64,000 bases of DNA from Mucidula mucida (GCA_015501055.1 JADNYV010000101.1:62001-126000), one strand, 5' to 3'; counted from the stretch's first letter, positions 33,775 through 44,995 are shown. Made by a program: numbers and translations. The notes: generated by a model not told the origin, from the letters alone.

Positions 33775-33881
33775 CCTTTTTATCCCCTCACCCACTCTCC
33801 GCCTCTTATTGTCCAATCCTCATTCGGAGATGGGCGCTCCGGATTAGGAAAGTGTTTCGGTGAGCGAAAGACAATAAGAGG
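33775..33881 (-). promoter_or_regulatory. putative promoter with inverted ACAATA sites
   Basis: Upstream of the pheromone-like gene (read on the minus strand) are a TATA-like ggataaaaagg (33775-33786) and a perfect 12-bp inverted repeat: cctcttattgtc (33802-33813) and gacaataagagg (33870-33881). Each arm holds ACAATA, close to the (A/T)ACAAT core bound by HMG-box factors, the class that drives pheromone and receptor genes in basidiomycetes. Regulation is inferred, not shown. Confidence 0.4.
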
Positions 33882-33889
33882 TGTAGTGC

Positions 33890-34975
33890 CGCGTAACGCC
33901 TGGAAGGCCATAACAATAAGACGCGCCGGGTTTAGGACATTGTAACTGAATGCAGATGGACAGTGGCGGGAGGCCACAGGAATGTAAACGCAAACCCGGA
34001 TGGTTATATCAGGCACGTCCTCGTCTTCAAGTCGGTCCCACGCGAACGGTTCACGACTTTGAAGCGTAGGTAGATATCTACTCTCCTCCTTGGATCCAGC
34101 AACAAAATTGGGTGAGAGTTGGTCAAAAAAGCAAAGAGCCTTAAAGCATCTCGCTCTTGTCGGTCTGTCGGTCCATTTCTTCGGAACATGTCAACGCAGC
34201 ATGTCTTCACCTTATTGTTAGCGTTGAGGGCATCCACCGGTAATCATTATCCCCCGTATTTCGGATGCTATAGTAAACATCTCTTATTGTTTTCTGGCGA
34301 GCTGGGTAGCCAGTTAGCAAGTAGAGTTTTGTTCCTGTGGATAGGAATAGAGCAAAGGTGACAGTCTTTATCATGCCCGACGCGACTTTTTTGTGGTTAT
34401 GCTTGACAATTGAGAGTGTGTCCGCACGCGGAGTCCGTGATATTTTCTTACTCGGCTTCACATGGCGAGGAGCGAAAGACGCGTCTGATTACGAGCGTGT
34501 GACTGGTGAAGTGAGTGGAGCTCAGAGACTAGAACGCTGTGAAGGTCGGAAACAAGTCGGAAGGACATCGGGATATCATGTGACTGAGCTCGGCATAGCT
34601 TTTGAAATCTTTCTTTGCTTCCTCGCTTCATCGTGGTGCAGTAGTCTATTGGATTCTTCGCCTCAATTGCGTTGGGCCTGCGTTTTTTTTGGTTCGACTG
34701 TGGAATGCTCCGTTTTGCCAGCTTTTGCGCAGGAGCTCTACGAGAATTATCCAAACTGTTCTCTTTCGTTGCTAGTAAGGCGTGGGTCGGTCAGCCCGCA
34801 CTTGCAATTGTGATCCCATGAAGCCTTTTTTTCATTACTTTGACGCGTCAAAGCGTCTGGTGTGGCTGGCTTGCGATGTGCCAATGTCGAACTTGATCAG
34901 GTGTGGAGGAATTGTTTACATTACAGAGCCGTGGTTACATATGAATGTCCGTGTTCTTCTCGACTGCGTCGTCAA
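33890..34975. other. intergenic, unresolved ORF at 34337-34813
   Basis: A plus-strand ORF of 158 codons (34337-34813) overlaps this stretch. It shows no domain-like pattern and has an odd composition, so I do not call it a gene. Nothing else recognised. Confidence 0.35.
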
Positions 34976-34978
34976 CGA

Positions 34979-35361
34979 TTACGACTTGTCCTTCACCGGA
35001 AACTCCTTGCCCGTCGTGCTCTTATACCCGCGCCTAATCGCATCCGATATCTGCTCATCCTTGGCCTGCTCCACCGCCGACTCGTTATTCTGCGGGCCCT
35101 TGTGGAAGATGTGTTCCTGGACGTAGTCAACGCCTTTGTCCAGCGCATCTATAGACATCGTTAATAAGCACGCGATGACAAGACGCGATACGTACCTTCG
35201 TTGTGCTCGCCCTTCTGCCCTCCGCCCATGGAGTTGTTAATCTTGCCCATGAGCCCGCCACCGCCGCCGCTGCTGGATGTGGTATTGGTGTTGGTAGCAG
35301 CGGTGTTATGAGAAGCGCTGCCGCCCTGTGCTTTGTTCATCTGGTCTTTGATAAAATCCAT
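34979..35361 (-). CDS. small hydrophilic Gly-rich protein, ~110 aa
   Basis: Two exons (35361-35196 and 35148-34979) are joined by a 47-nt GT-AG intron within the Asp codon of HNEDALDKG. The N-terminal part reads MDFIKDQMNKAQGGS, then a Ser/Thr/Asn and poly-Gly linker, then GLMGKINNSMGGGQKGE. The C-terminal part reads DYVQEHIFHKGPQ and SDAIRRGYKSTTGKEFPVKD. Small, highly charged fungal proteins of this kind are often stress-induced (compare CipC-like proteins). The function is unknown. Confidence 0.8.
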
Positions 35362-35605
35362 GGCGGGTGTGTTTAGATGTGGGTAGGTAGGTTGCGATGC
35401 GACTTTGGAAGACTATATAGCAGTGGCACGCGTCATAGGCGTAGTCGTGCGTCATTGGTGTCAGTCAGGGCGCCTTGGGAATGAATTGGTCGCGGTGGCG
35501 GTAGCATCGTCATGCCAAGTCCAACTCGTCCCCAGACCGACACAGTAAAGATTATCCCATATGGGAGCACCACGAGTCGGTGATGGAAGTCTGGAAGCGG
35601 AGATA

Positions 35606-35697
35606 TCGGATATGGTGTAACGGCTAACATTAGCGCCTCTCATGATGCCTGAACGAAGCAGTTCGCGCTATCTCGGGGTTCGATTCCCCGTATCCAA
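35606..35697 (+). tRNA. tRNA-Glu(CTC), intron
   Basis: The body TCGGATATGGTGTAACGGCT.. has anticodon stem AGCGC/GCGCT and loop CTCTCA, giving CTC, with ~21 intron bases before C38. The T arm is CGGGG-TTCGATT-CCCCG. The acceptor has one C-A mismatch because the 3' end reads TATCCAA. T runs follow within 45 nt. Confidence 0.85.
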
Positions 35698-35989
35698 AAT
35701 TGAAAGGTAGTCAAAGTTTTGGGCTGAGTTTTTTCTTGTGTGTTCATGAACGAAATTGTCCTTATCTTCATGTACAGATGCGGGACCATAAACGCCGCAA
35801 GTACCTGGTGGTCAGACAATGGTTGGATCGATCCTCCTCTACCCGTCGTACACAAGTAGGCAAACAGGCGGCCTCCGAGTCCCTATCCTGGCGGAGGATA
35901 TCACTCTTCAAGCAGTAGACTTTTCTTGTGGTGCAATACCAGAGAGGCAGAGTCATCTTGCCCTTTCTATCTTTGCATCTTAATGAACA

Positions 35990-36085
35990 TCGGATATGGC
36001 GGAAAGGCTACCACCCCTCATATATCTTGAACACAGATCACTGTGATACGCGCCACTAGCCTGGGGTTCGAGTCCCCATATCCAA
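35990..36085 (+). pseudogene. decayed tRNA-Glu copy
   Basis: The acceptor start (TCGGATA) and T arm (TGGGGTTCGAGTCCCCA) are recognisable, but the D arm and the anticodon region (ACCACCCCTCAT) no longer pair properly. It is related to the tRNA-Glu(CTC) family of this window. Confidence 0.7.
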
Positions 36086-36457
36086 ATTAGTCGTTGAGGA
36101 ACTCCTGAACGCTTTTGTCAGGCCATATAATGGACTGGGTAAGAGGTATATGGCAGTTCAAAACCAACATTCAATGCGGTATGTTTAATGAACTGATGCG
36201 GTTCAAGAACCGCGATACCACCTTCATGTGTTCTGCAAGAATACGACTCAAAGTGTGATGTTTGTTGAGGCGGGCATGATGTCTTCCAGTGCCCTCGACT
36301 ATCAAGGTGGTGCCTCCAAGCGGGTGAGCGTATCCATGACCTGCTGAATGTAATCTGCAATGCCCGGAATGCAGTCTCTGCATCATCTGAGGCTGCGGCT
36401 GCTGTTCTCCTCGACAAATCGATCCCTTCTGGCTCCGTGGCAACGAGCACTCACGTC

Positions 36458-36552
36458 TCGGATATGGTGTAAAGGCTAACTTTGCGCCTCTCATCTCTCG
36501 AGTTCCCTTCCTCATTCACGCGCTAGCTCGGGGTTCGATTCCTCGTATCCGA
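36458..36552 (+). tRNA. tRNA-Glu(CTC), intron, slightly diverged
   Basis: Acceptor TCGGATA/TATCCGA is perfect, anticodon CTC, and a ~25-nt intron follows A37. The T stem has one G-T wobble (CCTCG). There is one mismatch in the D stem and one at the top of the anticodon stem (T-T). A TTTT run follows. Confidence 0.75.
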
Positions 36553-36559
36553 ATTGCAA

Positions 36560-36980
36560 TGCATATTTCTATTTGTTTTGATTGAATTCACGAACCGTTG
36601 GCTGCTGCCCGTCCTCCCACCTACTTTTGCTCATTCCACCAGTCACTTTCATCCTCACTCGTTCGCCGCCCGCGCCAACCCCCACTTCTCTCAAACCGCA
36701 CTGTGGAATGCCGCCCACCTTTAGTATGTACACCCGCCTCCGGTAGTAAGTACCCTCATGATTCTTTCGTGTCGTCAGCACCATATCAGAGGACCTGACT
36801 TTCACCATCCGCGCGATGCACTATGAACGTAATCGGCAATGCTCAGGATACTCTCTTGCATCATCTGATACTTTGAATGCCGCTCTCCTCGACGAAGTCA
36901 TCATTTCTTCCCGCTCATAGGCTCTGCACCGTGCACGCAGCTGGAAAGCTTGATAAAAATCTTGTCTCAAGCGCCGTAGT
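36560..36980. other. between tRNA copies
   Basis: No gene recognised; only short ORFs. Confidence 0.35.
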
Positions 36981-36982
36981 TA

Positions 36983-37020
36983 TTGGATATGGTGTAACGG
37001 CTACCATTAGCGCCTCGCGT
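36983..37020 (+). pseudogene. 5' half of a tRNA-Glu copy
   Basis: TTGGATATGGTGTAACGGCT and ACCATTAGCGCCTCGCG match the 5' half of the tRNA-Glu(CTC) copies. No matching 3' half follows within 150 nt. Confidence 0.75.
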
Positions 37021-37244
37021 GCCCCGTAACGCCTTTCAACCTGTAGTACTGAAGCATCTCGAACCGACTCCATTGCCGGGATCCTCCGACGGGATGGGTG
37101 CCTGCTACGGGTGAAGAAGATCATTCAGGTGGCCCGTCTTTATCCAGTCCAGTATCTCTCACAAGATGTGTTATTTGGGCTCTAATGACTCCCGCTGTAT
37201 ATTCCCAGTCAAATGGCAAAGAAAAAAATCAACACCATAAAGAT

Positions 37245-37335
37245 TCGGATACGGGGAATCGAACCCCGAGCTAGCGCGTAAGCATCGACCAGTTGGAATG
37301 AGAGGCGCTAATGTTAGCCGTTACACCATATCCGA
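37245..37335 (-). tRNA. tRNA-Glu(CTC), intron
   Basis: All stems pair perfectly. Anticodon CTC; a 20-nt intron follows A37; T arm CGGGG-TTCGATT-CCCCG. A T7 terminator lies ~15 nt after the 3' end. This is the cleanest copy in the window. Confidence 0.95.
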
Positions 37336-37547
37336 TGCGGTCTTCCCTTCGAAGCGGCATCAGCCCCAAAAATGGAGACCGCACATTCAGGAAAGACAAC
37401 CATAACATAAGAGTAAGCCAAGCAATCCATACGTGAAAGCAGAAAAACAGACTAAAGAAGCGAATAGATAATGCTGGTACTCATACAGTGCAATGCGAGT
37501 GTGCGATAAAGTTTTACAGATAGAAGGAATGCAGTGGGATAGATATA

Positions 37548-38785
37548 TCACGACGTCCGTGCAAAAGACAAAACGTAGATAACCGGCCGTAGAGGTAGAG
37601 TGATGAGCGACGCAATCGTCTTGACGAGCGAAGGCGGCGGCGGAGGCGGCAGTACCGTCGGTGCTTCCTCTGGAATAGTATCCAAACGCTCCGCTGACGA
37701 CGAAAAGGAATGTAACGAATATTTAGGCGATGCTGAGGGCGGGTACTTGACGCGTCTCTGAGAAGGAAAAATGAATTCCAAAAGCCAAGGCTTGCTGCCC
37801 GTCTCCAGGTGCATCGGCATGCGCTTGACCTTGCCCCTCAACGCCTCCACCGCCATCTCCAGATCGCGGGTACGACCATCAGACTTTTCACATCTCCGTT
37901 CGTGCCGGCGTTGATTCTTTTCTACACCATCAATGGCCTCGTCGACGTACTCGAATACCTCCTCGTTGGCCTCTCTTAGACGCCGCTCAAACATCGCAAT
38001 GCGCTCTTCTAGGCGTTCAAACTTGTCTGGGACTTCGCGGTTGGTCGGAGGATAATGAATGACATCATGAAGGGTCTCGACGCGTTGGGAGAGACGGTCG
38101 AGGATGTGTGTCCAGGGCCTGATACCAGTGGCGAGCACGAACAGACTGGTGGAAAACCACGAGAGGATATCTCTCCCGGACACGAGAATGAGGATATAGC
38201 GGAGGAGATATGCCCCAGCGAAAGGGGCAGCAGAGGAGAGGGCGAGTAAGAACAACTCTATGCGCTGTAGCTCGGTCTGCGCGAGGAGAGCTTGAGGGGA
38301 TGAAGGAGGAGGGGAGGCAGTGTGAGGGTGCTGTCGCATACGGGCAGCGTGGTACATGTTCCATGGCACTAAGATGTGTGTCAGACATGGTCATCATTGT
38401 ATGGCCCAACACACGCACCTTCAATGATTTGGTGCAGATAAAAGAGAAGGAAAAGGATGTAAAGCAGGTTCTTGATGAGGTCTCCACCGGTCAAGAGATT
38501 GCCTACAGGAGACACCAGTGCAACCACGACCGCAAAGTCGAATTGGTACCATGCACGGCTAGGAGACTTGGGTGTGTCCAAGCGCGGCGGCGGGGCATGG
38601 GGAGGCGACGTAGGTGCTGTTGCCGTCGAGTGGTCCTCGCTCGTCTCCGAGGGCGTCTCATAGTCCATCTCGGTTAGCGACGGTTCTTGCTCCTCCGACA
38701 TGGTGTGGGACGACCGGGCAGAAAAGTCGGAATGTGCACGCTCCAGAACGTGCATTCGTCGACGCAGAGAACCGTCGGAGCCCAT
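37548..38785 (-). CDS. multi-pass membrane protein with coiled coil
   Basis: Two exons are joined near 38370-38425 (..LHQIIE to VPWNMYHAA..). The first ~75 residues are polar and Ser/Pro-rich. Membrane segments follow: FAVVVALVSPVGNLL, NLLYILFLLFYLHQI, LFLLALSSAAPFAGAYLL and ILSWFSTSLFVLATGI. A long charged coiled coil comes next (KFERLEERIAMFERRLREAN..). The C-terminus is a poly-Pro stretch and a final hydrophobic segment (TIASLITLPLRPVIYVL). I know no function; similar proteins occur across mushrooms. The start could be 38785 or the Met at 38702 (MSEEQEPS). Confidence 0.8.
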
Positions 38786-38992
38786 CGAGCCAGGCGGAAA
38801 CGTGGTGGATGCAGAGAGAAAGCAAGCAAGCCCCCATCGTGTGAGACGCTGAGCACGCGACTCGGCAACACCCGATCTCCTTCTCGATCACCCAGCGATC
38901 ACCTGTCGATTCTCGCATTCAGATTGTCTGGCCGCTCATATACCGTCGTCAGGATCATGATGATTCATTGCAGTGCGGTTTAATGCCCTTCA

Positions 38993-39085
38993 CCGGAATT
39001 GGTGCAACGGCTAACATTTGCGCCTCTCATGGGTAAGCAAAGCGGTTAGTTCGCGCTAGCTCGGAGTTCGATTCCCCGTTTCCGA
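38993..39085 (+). tRNA. tRNA-Glu(CTC)-like, partly decayed
   Basis: The anticodon arm is intact (CGC-CTCTCA, ~22-nt intron, GCGCT), anticodon CTC. The acceptor has end mismatches (CCGGAAT against TTTCCGA) and the T stem one (CGGAG/CCCCG). A T5 run follows. It may or may not be functional. Confidence 0.6.
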
Positions 39086-39089
39086 ATGT

Positions 39090-39825
39090 CGAAGAAAGTC
39101 AGGTTTTTGTCTAAGACTCCTTTCATATCGCAGAAATCTCTAGTCCGTATCAGTCAACCGTCGAATGCACAATAGACACACCTCTTGGAGAGTACACGAT
39201 TTTTTACTGCTTTAATCCGCCTATGGTTAACTCTCAATTCAACTAGTCCTCAGTGCTCTCATGTGTTTCAGGCCTTACTCGCAGTCCTTATTGAGTATGC
39301 GAGAAGAATGATATCGTAAGCCCGCTATCATGATTTTCAGTGTGTCGCTTGGGTTGATTTGTTGATTTACAGCACTACTGTAAATCAACGTCCGCGGGGA
39401 TGTTGGCAGAGTGGACTCGACACCTCCCCATATGCTTCAAGTGAGGTCTTTTTGCTGGTTCAAAGGTGCTCTTGATCGCACAACAACGTCTCGACTGGAA
39501 ACCTCTCCTCACCTCAGGTCTACAACTTGACGAGTCGCCCAATTGAACGGTCGTCCTAGTTCAATCTCGAAATTTGACCTCAAGAATGATGTACACCTAC
39601 GCATCCACACCCCCTTGCTATACCTCTCACGCTGGTAGCTGGAGTGTACATTTTGGGCTCTGGCGCCACACTGCACTCTGACACAACTCCCTGACGAGGC
39701 TGCCGTGGTCTGATTTAAAGCGAGCCAACATTGTCACAGTGTGGCATGCAAGTCTTTTGGCATTTTGACTTCTTCAACCGTCTATGCTGTATCTTGCGCA
39801 TTCGGGGAGATATCTTCTCAATACA
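39090..39825. other. between tRNA copies
   Basis: No gene recognised. A short inverted word (gttgatttacag..ctgtaaatcaac, 39353-39388) could form a small hairpin. Confidence 0.4.
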
Positions 39826-39830
39826 TTTCA

Positions 39831-39927
39831 TCGGATGTGGTGTAAAGGCTAACATTAGCGCCGCACATTATTCTAGTCCGTCATAGAGTACTGCGCGCTA
39901 GCTCGGGGTTCGAATCCCCGCATCTGT
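39831..39927 (+). pseudogene. tRNA-Glu-derived copy with altered anticodon loop
   Basis: The body is well kept (TCGGATGTGG.., GCTAACATTAGCGC, GCGCTAGCTCGGGG, TTCGAATCCCCG), but the loop reads CGCACA instead of CTCTCA. That gives CAC (a Val anticodon) with G at the normally invariant U33. One acceptor mismatch. Probably not used as a Glu tRNA. Confidence 0.65.
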
Positions 39928-39929
39928 AC

Positions 39930-40840
39930 TCTGCCTGTATGAGCTGTCAATTTTTTAACAATTGCAAGGCTGTCGCCCATCATCAGGTTTTTTTTGGACC
40001 CCTGGCTTCATTCAACTACGGTCCACTATACCCACATGCATGTTGGCTGCACAATCATGAGCCCAGCCCTGTGCGGCCTTGAATGGATGAATTCAGTTGG
40101 TTACGAGGCATGTAGGAGTTGAGGCGACGATTGCAAGCTGAAATGAAAACTCCGTTATATTTGGTGTGATGCCCCGTCCGGCAGTATTTCCTAAATTGGG
40201 GAACGTACCTGGCCTTTTGGCTTTCTACCACGACGAGCCAGCAGTCCAGCGCAGCTGTTACCAACGCAACATATTCTTTCAAGGCGCCATTGCGCATCAC
40301 AATCGACGAGTGTCGCTCGCGTTGCTCAGACCGCACACGCCATTTTTTTTTCACATGACGTCCAGAATTTAGTCAGGTAACGAAATTGCTCACTTGACGC
40401 GTATGCTTCTTCACCCACGCCCTACGGCCCGTAGACTCGCAACGCCCTTTAACTTGTCACAGGAGCAGCCTTCTCTTCTAGCGGTCACGAGATGCGTCGC
40501 GGTTGTCGCGAAAGTGAATATTATAATGCTACGAGGCATGTACGCTCTGCTCGTATTCTCCCTTTGCTTCGCTGACCGAATTTCCTACAGCGATGTCGAC
40601 TTGTTCTCCGAGTATCTGGTCAGTCGTGGGCTGGTTATTTGAGTGATTTACTCGCGCTCCGGTGTCTAGTACTTACTTGCGCCGTGGTGTACGTAGTGAG
40701 TGTCTTCCCTTTTCAAGAATATTGACACTGATAAGACTTTCACAGGATATACTTAATTCATTGACAGCATGCGTACATTGCATAGAGACACGGGCAGAAC
40801 CAGTACAACTGAGTACGTACGGTCATGGTTTCGAGCGATG
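39930..40840. other. intergenic
   Basis: Short ORFs only. A signal-peptide-like string (MYALLVFSLCFADR near 40540) leads nowhere. No gene called. Confidence 0.35.
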
Positions 40841-40845
40841 AGCTC

Positions 40846-41400
40846 TCCTTCGTCCTGGTGTCGTGCGACGAACCAAACCTTATGCTGATCGTACATAGAT
40901 TCCCCGATAAAGTACGTGGCGTCTTCAATGAAGGAGGTCTTTTCGGTGAGCGCAGTGGGTGGCATCTTCCTGGACTCGATACATCTGCATGGGAGAGCAG
41001 AGAATTGAGCGATGGGCTGCCCGGGTCGGCTGCAGGCGTTGGGTTCTTCGTGACTACGTTCGACTTGGATGGCGAACCTTGGGTAAGTGTTTGCCTTGGG
41101 ATGTTTCTTTGAGGGTTGAGATGACGGTTTGATAGGCCTCAAGCAAAGTTTCCGGTTCAAGAAGGGATTCTGGATTGCAGTGGCACAAAGTTCGTTGGTT
41201 CATCATCCTTTGTCCGCGGCAGTGTGTTGATGTTTGTCTGTAGTACTGTAGCGGTTGCGCTTTGGGCTATGGAGGAGAACGTTACTATATCGCCTAACCT
41301 CCAACAGGTGGTTGACGGAGTGTAGGAAGGGGGTGTAGGGAACGTTGTGACGAAGATTCCTGTGGATGGGCGTGTTGTGGCCTGATCACAAAGAGTACAT
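40846..41400 (+). pseudogene. inverted 3'-end fragment of the GH35 gene
   Basis: This is nearly identical to the 3' end of the beta-galactosidase gene at 45201-45830 but on the other strand (DKVRGVFNEGGLFGERSGWH.., GVGFFVTTFDLD, ALWAMEENVTISPN). About 100 bp are missing after TTCGACTTGGAT, joined at GGCGAA. The copy of the last intron is kept, and a TAG (..gtgtaggaag) replaces VYE. It is a recent partial duplication and cannot code for an enzyme. Confidence 0.85.
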
Positions 41401-41597
41401 TTCAAAGGCCCGTTTCAATGCATGGACGATCATCTTGAGAGTCGGTTCTACTATCTTCTGCCTTGTCATACCTGTCCAGTCGGTAATTGACATATTCAGT
41501 GAGTGCTCCTGGGCCAGAACGTATAATGAATTTGGAAGTAGCAAGGAAGCTAAAGAGCTAGTAGCGCTATACTATACAAGCTTGCCCTTGTACACTG

Positions 41598-41677
41598 TCG
41601 GATGTGATGTAACAGCTAACATTAGCGCCTCTCACAGCGTTGTCGCGGTAGCTTAGGGTTCGAGTCACTGTATCCGA
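41598..41677 (+). pseudogene. decayed tRNA-Glu copy
   Basis: It has TCGGATGTGATGTAACAGCT, an intact AGCGCCTCTCA, then a shortened insert (~9 nt) and a mismatched anticodon stem (GCGGT) and T stem (AGGG/CACT). The 3' end TATCCGA is intact and a T5 run follows. Confidence 0.7.
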
Positions 41678-41679
41678 AT

Positions 41680-42080
41680 GTGTTCGATCCAGGAGGACCT
41701 TTTTACATCAAGATCACTTTACTGCGCCACACTCCCCAACTTCATAGTACATACGATTATCCGGATTCAATTCCGTCAAGTCCACGTTCCTTTGTTTCTA
41801 CCGTTTACCTTTGACCGCCTAGTCAGATGGACCTAACTTTACACGGAGATTCTTCTCTGGGACACACGGTTCTTATCGTTGCACTGCCCTAGCATGTGCT
41901 GATGTAGAAAGTTATAGAGAGCGGCATTCAGTAGCACATAGAACTGCCTTAGCATCCAGAAACCAAACCAAACCATTGCATTGCGATCCATGAGCTAAGA
42001 TGTAGAGAACGATGAAAGAAAAGTATGCGACAACAAAAAAAGAGACGTGACTGCAAAAACGTAAACGTAAAAAGCACCCC
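41680..42080. other. intergenic
   Basis: 3' flank of the double-Myb gene. Nothing recognised. Confidence 0.35.
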
Positions 42081-42081
42081 A

Positions 42082-44454
42082 TCACGGATGCGCGCCATCC
42101 CAACTCGCCCGCTTCCGCTTATTCGTATCACTCCTCATCAGATCCTGCGGGTTCACCACCGCGCTCTGCCCCCTCTGATGATGCCGCTCCCTGCCCACGC
42201 CCGGCTTCGTCCCGGGCACTGCACTCCCACCCACACCTCGCCCTTGCCCAGCTAGATCCAGCGCTTGCCCTCCCCGATCCACGCCCTCGCCCATCTCCAT
42301 CCCAGCAGCCATCATATTCATGCCATAATAATGCAGATCCAAAAATGGCAGAGTCGGATCTGCGCCATCAGCAGTCGGGCTCGCAGTCGACGTCAGAAAC
42401 AGCGAGCTAAAACTCTGCGAAAAGCTCGGCGGCGCGTACGCACTATACCCACGGATATCTGGCTGCGAATTCGCATGCATTTGCCCGGGACGACTACTGC
42501 CAGCCACGGGAGGTATCATCCGCTCAGCAGGAGGCACCGATATCGAGCGTCCGTGTAAACTCTGCATGCGTCGTGGTCGCGTCTGTGGCGTCGCAGGCGG
42601 CGTACTGTGCAGCTCGTGCGACAGATCTACTAGGTCGTCCAAATTGAAGCGCTGCTGCTCGAGCAAAAACGACGCCTCGCCATCCCCCTCTTGCCCGTTG
42701 TCCTTCTCCTGCTGATCGCTAATGGTGATCCCCGTAAGTTCAATTTCATCGATCCCCGGCAGCGCAGGCGTATGCATGCCAAACGATTCAAAGTCAAAGG
42801 CCGACTGTTGGCTCTGCGTTCGCGTGCCAAAAATGAGATCTCCTGCATAATCAGAATGATACTCGCGCCGCGGAGGATAGATCTCGTCGCTGAACCCAGA
42901 CGAGCCCACCTCGCTATTGAAATCCTGCGGGAAAGAGCTCGGCACAAGGTCATAGCGGTCGACGACTCCATGGCTCAGCTGATTGAAAGAGAATGGTGAG
43001 GATGGCGAAAAGCCACTGTCGGCAAAGGACGACGAGCCGCTCGAATCCAGTCGAGGGTTGGGAGAGAACCAGTCAGAGGTACCCCACGCGCTCTTGCCAA
43101 TCATGCCCATGCCACCAATTACGGCGGTACTATCGTTCCGAGATGGCGACGAGGTCATCATGAAATCCGACATATTGGTCGAGGATGTGGGAGATCCTGT
43201 CCACGCGTGATGCGACGAGTGTACGGGCGTGTCTACGCCAGAAGACCAGGTCTGACTCTGTGCGTCAACCTCTGACTGCGACGAGCTCAGTGACATGGAC
43301 ACTGGGTCAAAGGGAATAAGGTCCATTTCGTCGTCGTCGCCAAAGATGCTGTTAGAAAATGGTACTGTCGAAGCTGGCCGTGGTCTTCGCTCGGTACTCG
43401 GACCTGCGCCCTCGTCGTCAGACGCCTCATCATCTGATGGGTTCGCGCTTTGCGGTACGCTCTTGGTTCCGCCGCGCAACAGGCCTTGACTCGTGTAGCG
43501 CCGTTTCTTGCGTTGCTGCTGGGCCATACCCGTCGGTATCTGGTCGTCCGTCGCAGCACGCACCACGGACTTTACCTTCTTGGCGCCACCACGAGGCTTA
43601 TAGCCAGCGGCGGTGTACAAATCCGGAAACGCGTTACGGAAGCGGTCTCGCAGATCCGTTGAACGCCGTCCTTGCTCCTGGAAGATGGGGTCTTTTACAA
43701 TCGTCGCCCAGAGGGTGCCGTGCTTGTCGTACCCGGCCTTGAGAGCGCGGTCCTCCTCCTCGGTGAATGGCCGTCGTTTCTTGGAGCGCGTCTTCTCAAA
43801 CAGCGAAGTCCCGTCGGGCAGCGTCGAGCGCACTTTGTTGGAGAGATGGGTGCGAGCATTGGGATAATGCTGCTTGTATGCGTCCGGGTAGTATGTACGG
43901 AATCTAACACGCGTGCGTGTGAGCCAGTTTCCACCTAGCACGTAAATACATACCTGTCCTTCAAGTCCACCGGGGAACGATTGTCAAACTGGAATTCTGG
44001 GTCGCTGAGGATTGTCTTCCAGTTGCCCACACCGTGCTATGTCCGTTAGCTGGCGAAATAAAATATACTAGAAACACACCTTGTTGCACCCGTCAACAAG
44101 CATCTTGGTTTCTTCCGGTGACCACTTCTTGCGCGCCTTCTTCTCCGCGAGCAGCGACGACGACCCGTCATCTCCGCCGCCGTCGCCGTCATGTATCATC
44201 CTAAACTTGCCGCGCTTGTCATCACCGCCCAGCGCCGTGCTCGTCTCTGCAACATGCGACTCCAGTCCTGTGTCGTCCCGAAAATTGAATGCTGGCACCA
44301 CCCGTGGCGAATTGGGCAGCGCGAGCGAAACCCGTCGATGCTTAAGCGGTATGGCAGGGAAGGGCGCCTTGAAAGAGAATGTGGACGTCGGTAGGGGAGG
44401 GGCGCTCGGACCACTGGAGGGCAGCGCAGACGTGGACGCCGGCTCAGACGCCAT
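42082..44454 (-). CDS. double Myb/SANT protein, Tay1/Teb1-like (telomere binding?)
   Basis: Three exons (44454-44080ish, 44039-43954, 43909-42082). Myb 1 spans the two introns: KKWSPEETKMLVDGCNKHGV then GNWKTILSD and SPVDLKDRFRTYYP. Myb 2 reads RPFTEEEDRALKAGYDKHG then LWATIV and STDLRDRFRNAFP. The '(V/T)DLKDRFR' third helix is the telobox type found in proteins that bind TTAGGG-like repeats. The two-Myb arrangement resembles Tay1 of Yarrowia and Ustilago. The N-terminus and the long C-terminal half are low-complexity Ser/Pro-rich. A role at telomeres or as a transcription factor is inferred from the family. Confidence 0.75.
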
Positions 44455-44459
44455 CGTCG

Positions 44460-44990
44460 TCGTCGTGGTAGAAAGCCAAGAGCGAAAGTGGAATGCACGT
44501 TGCCGCCAGGGGCTTTCCGAATTAGGTCAGATTCCCGCGCCGACGCGTCCCCTCTCCACAAAACTCAGGCGTGGATGCTCAAGAGTTCTGCTCGACCTGG
44601 CCTTTCATTTCATGTAATCTACCCCGCAACAAGCATGTCATCTCCGAATAGGCAGTACTCGCCTCGTATCTAACGGAATTTGAATCGCCCGTTCGCCTCG
44701 AGGAGAGCGTCTGTCGCCTACACGAGGTCCTGCACAGTGCATAGCGTTAGATGAAATTCTCAGCATGGCCTTATTGGAGCATGCGCGTGTGGTGCGGCAA
44801 CATACCGTGGCATAACAAAAAAGCCTCAGAAATTAGTAATGATATGCGCTGGTGGGAAGCAAAGCTCCGGATTTCGACTATCAGGCCCACCTGTTGAAGG
44901 TGAATGTCGTTTATTTGTAACGTATGAGGTTGGGAAGTGTGGCGCATTGAAGTGGATCTCATATAAAAAGAACCACCTGCATGATCGATA
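44460..44990. other. intergenic
   Basis: 5' flank of the double-Myb gene. No gene or repeat recognised. Confidence 0.35.
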
Positions 44991-44995
44991 CATAT

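Noticed and set aside
34004..34237. Minus-strand 77-codon ORF ending ..RTCLI, considered as a second pheromone precursor
   Set aside because: The cysteine is third from the end, not fourth, so there is no CaaX box, and the rest is basic and unlike pheromone precursors.
34365..34415. Plus-strand C-G-Y-A-stop reading (near 34388-34403) as a CaaX end
   Set aside because: No suitable ATG-started frame leads to it and CGYA is not a typical pheromone box.
34337..34813. 158-codon ORF as a gene
   Set aside because: Composition and lack of any domain-like pattern suggest a chance ORF; no promoter signal seen.
42630..43742. ORFs of 100-178 codons on both strands over the double-Myb gene
   Set aside because: All are shadows of the 619-codon frame, which has the Myb motifs and low-complexity tail.
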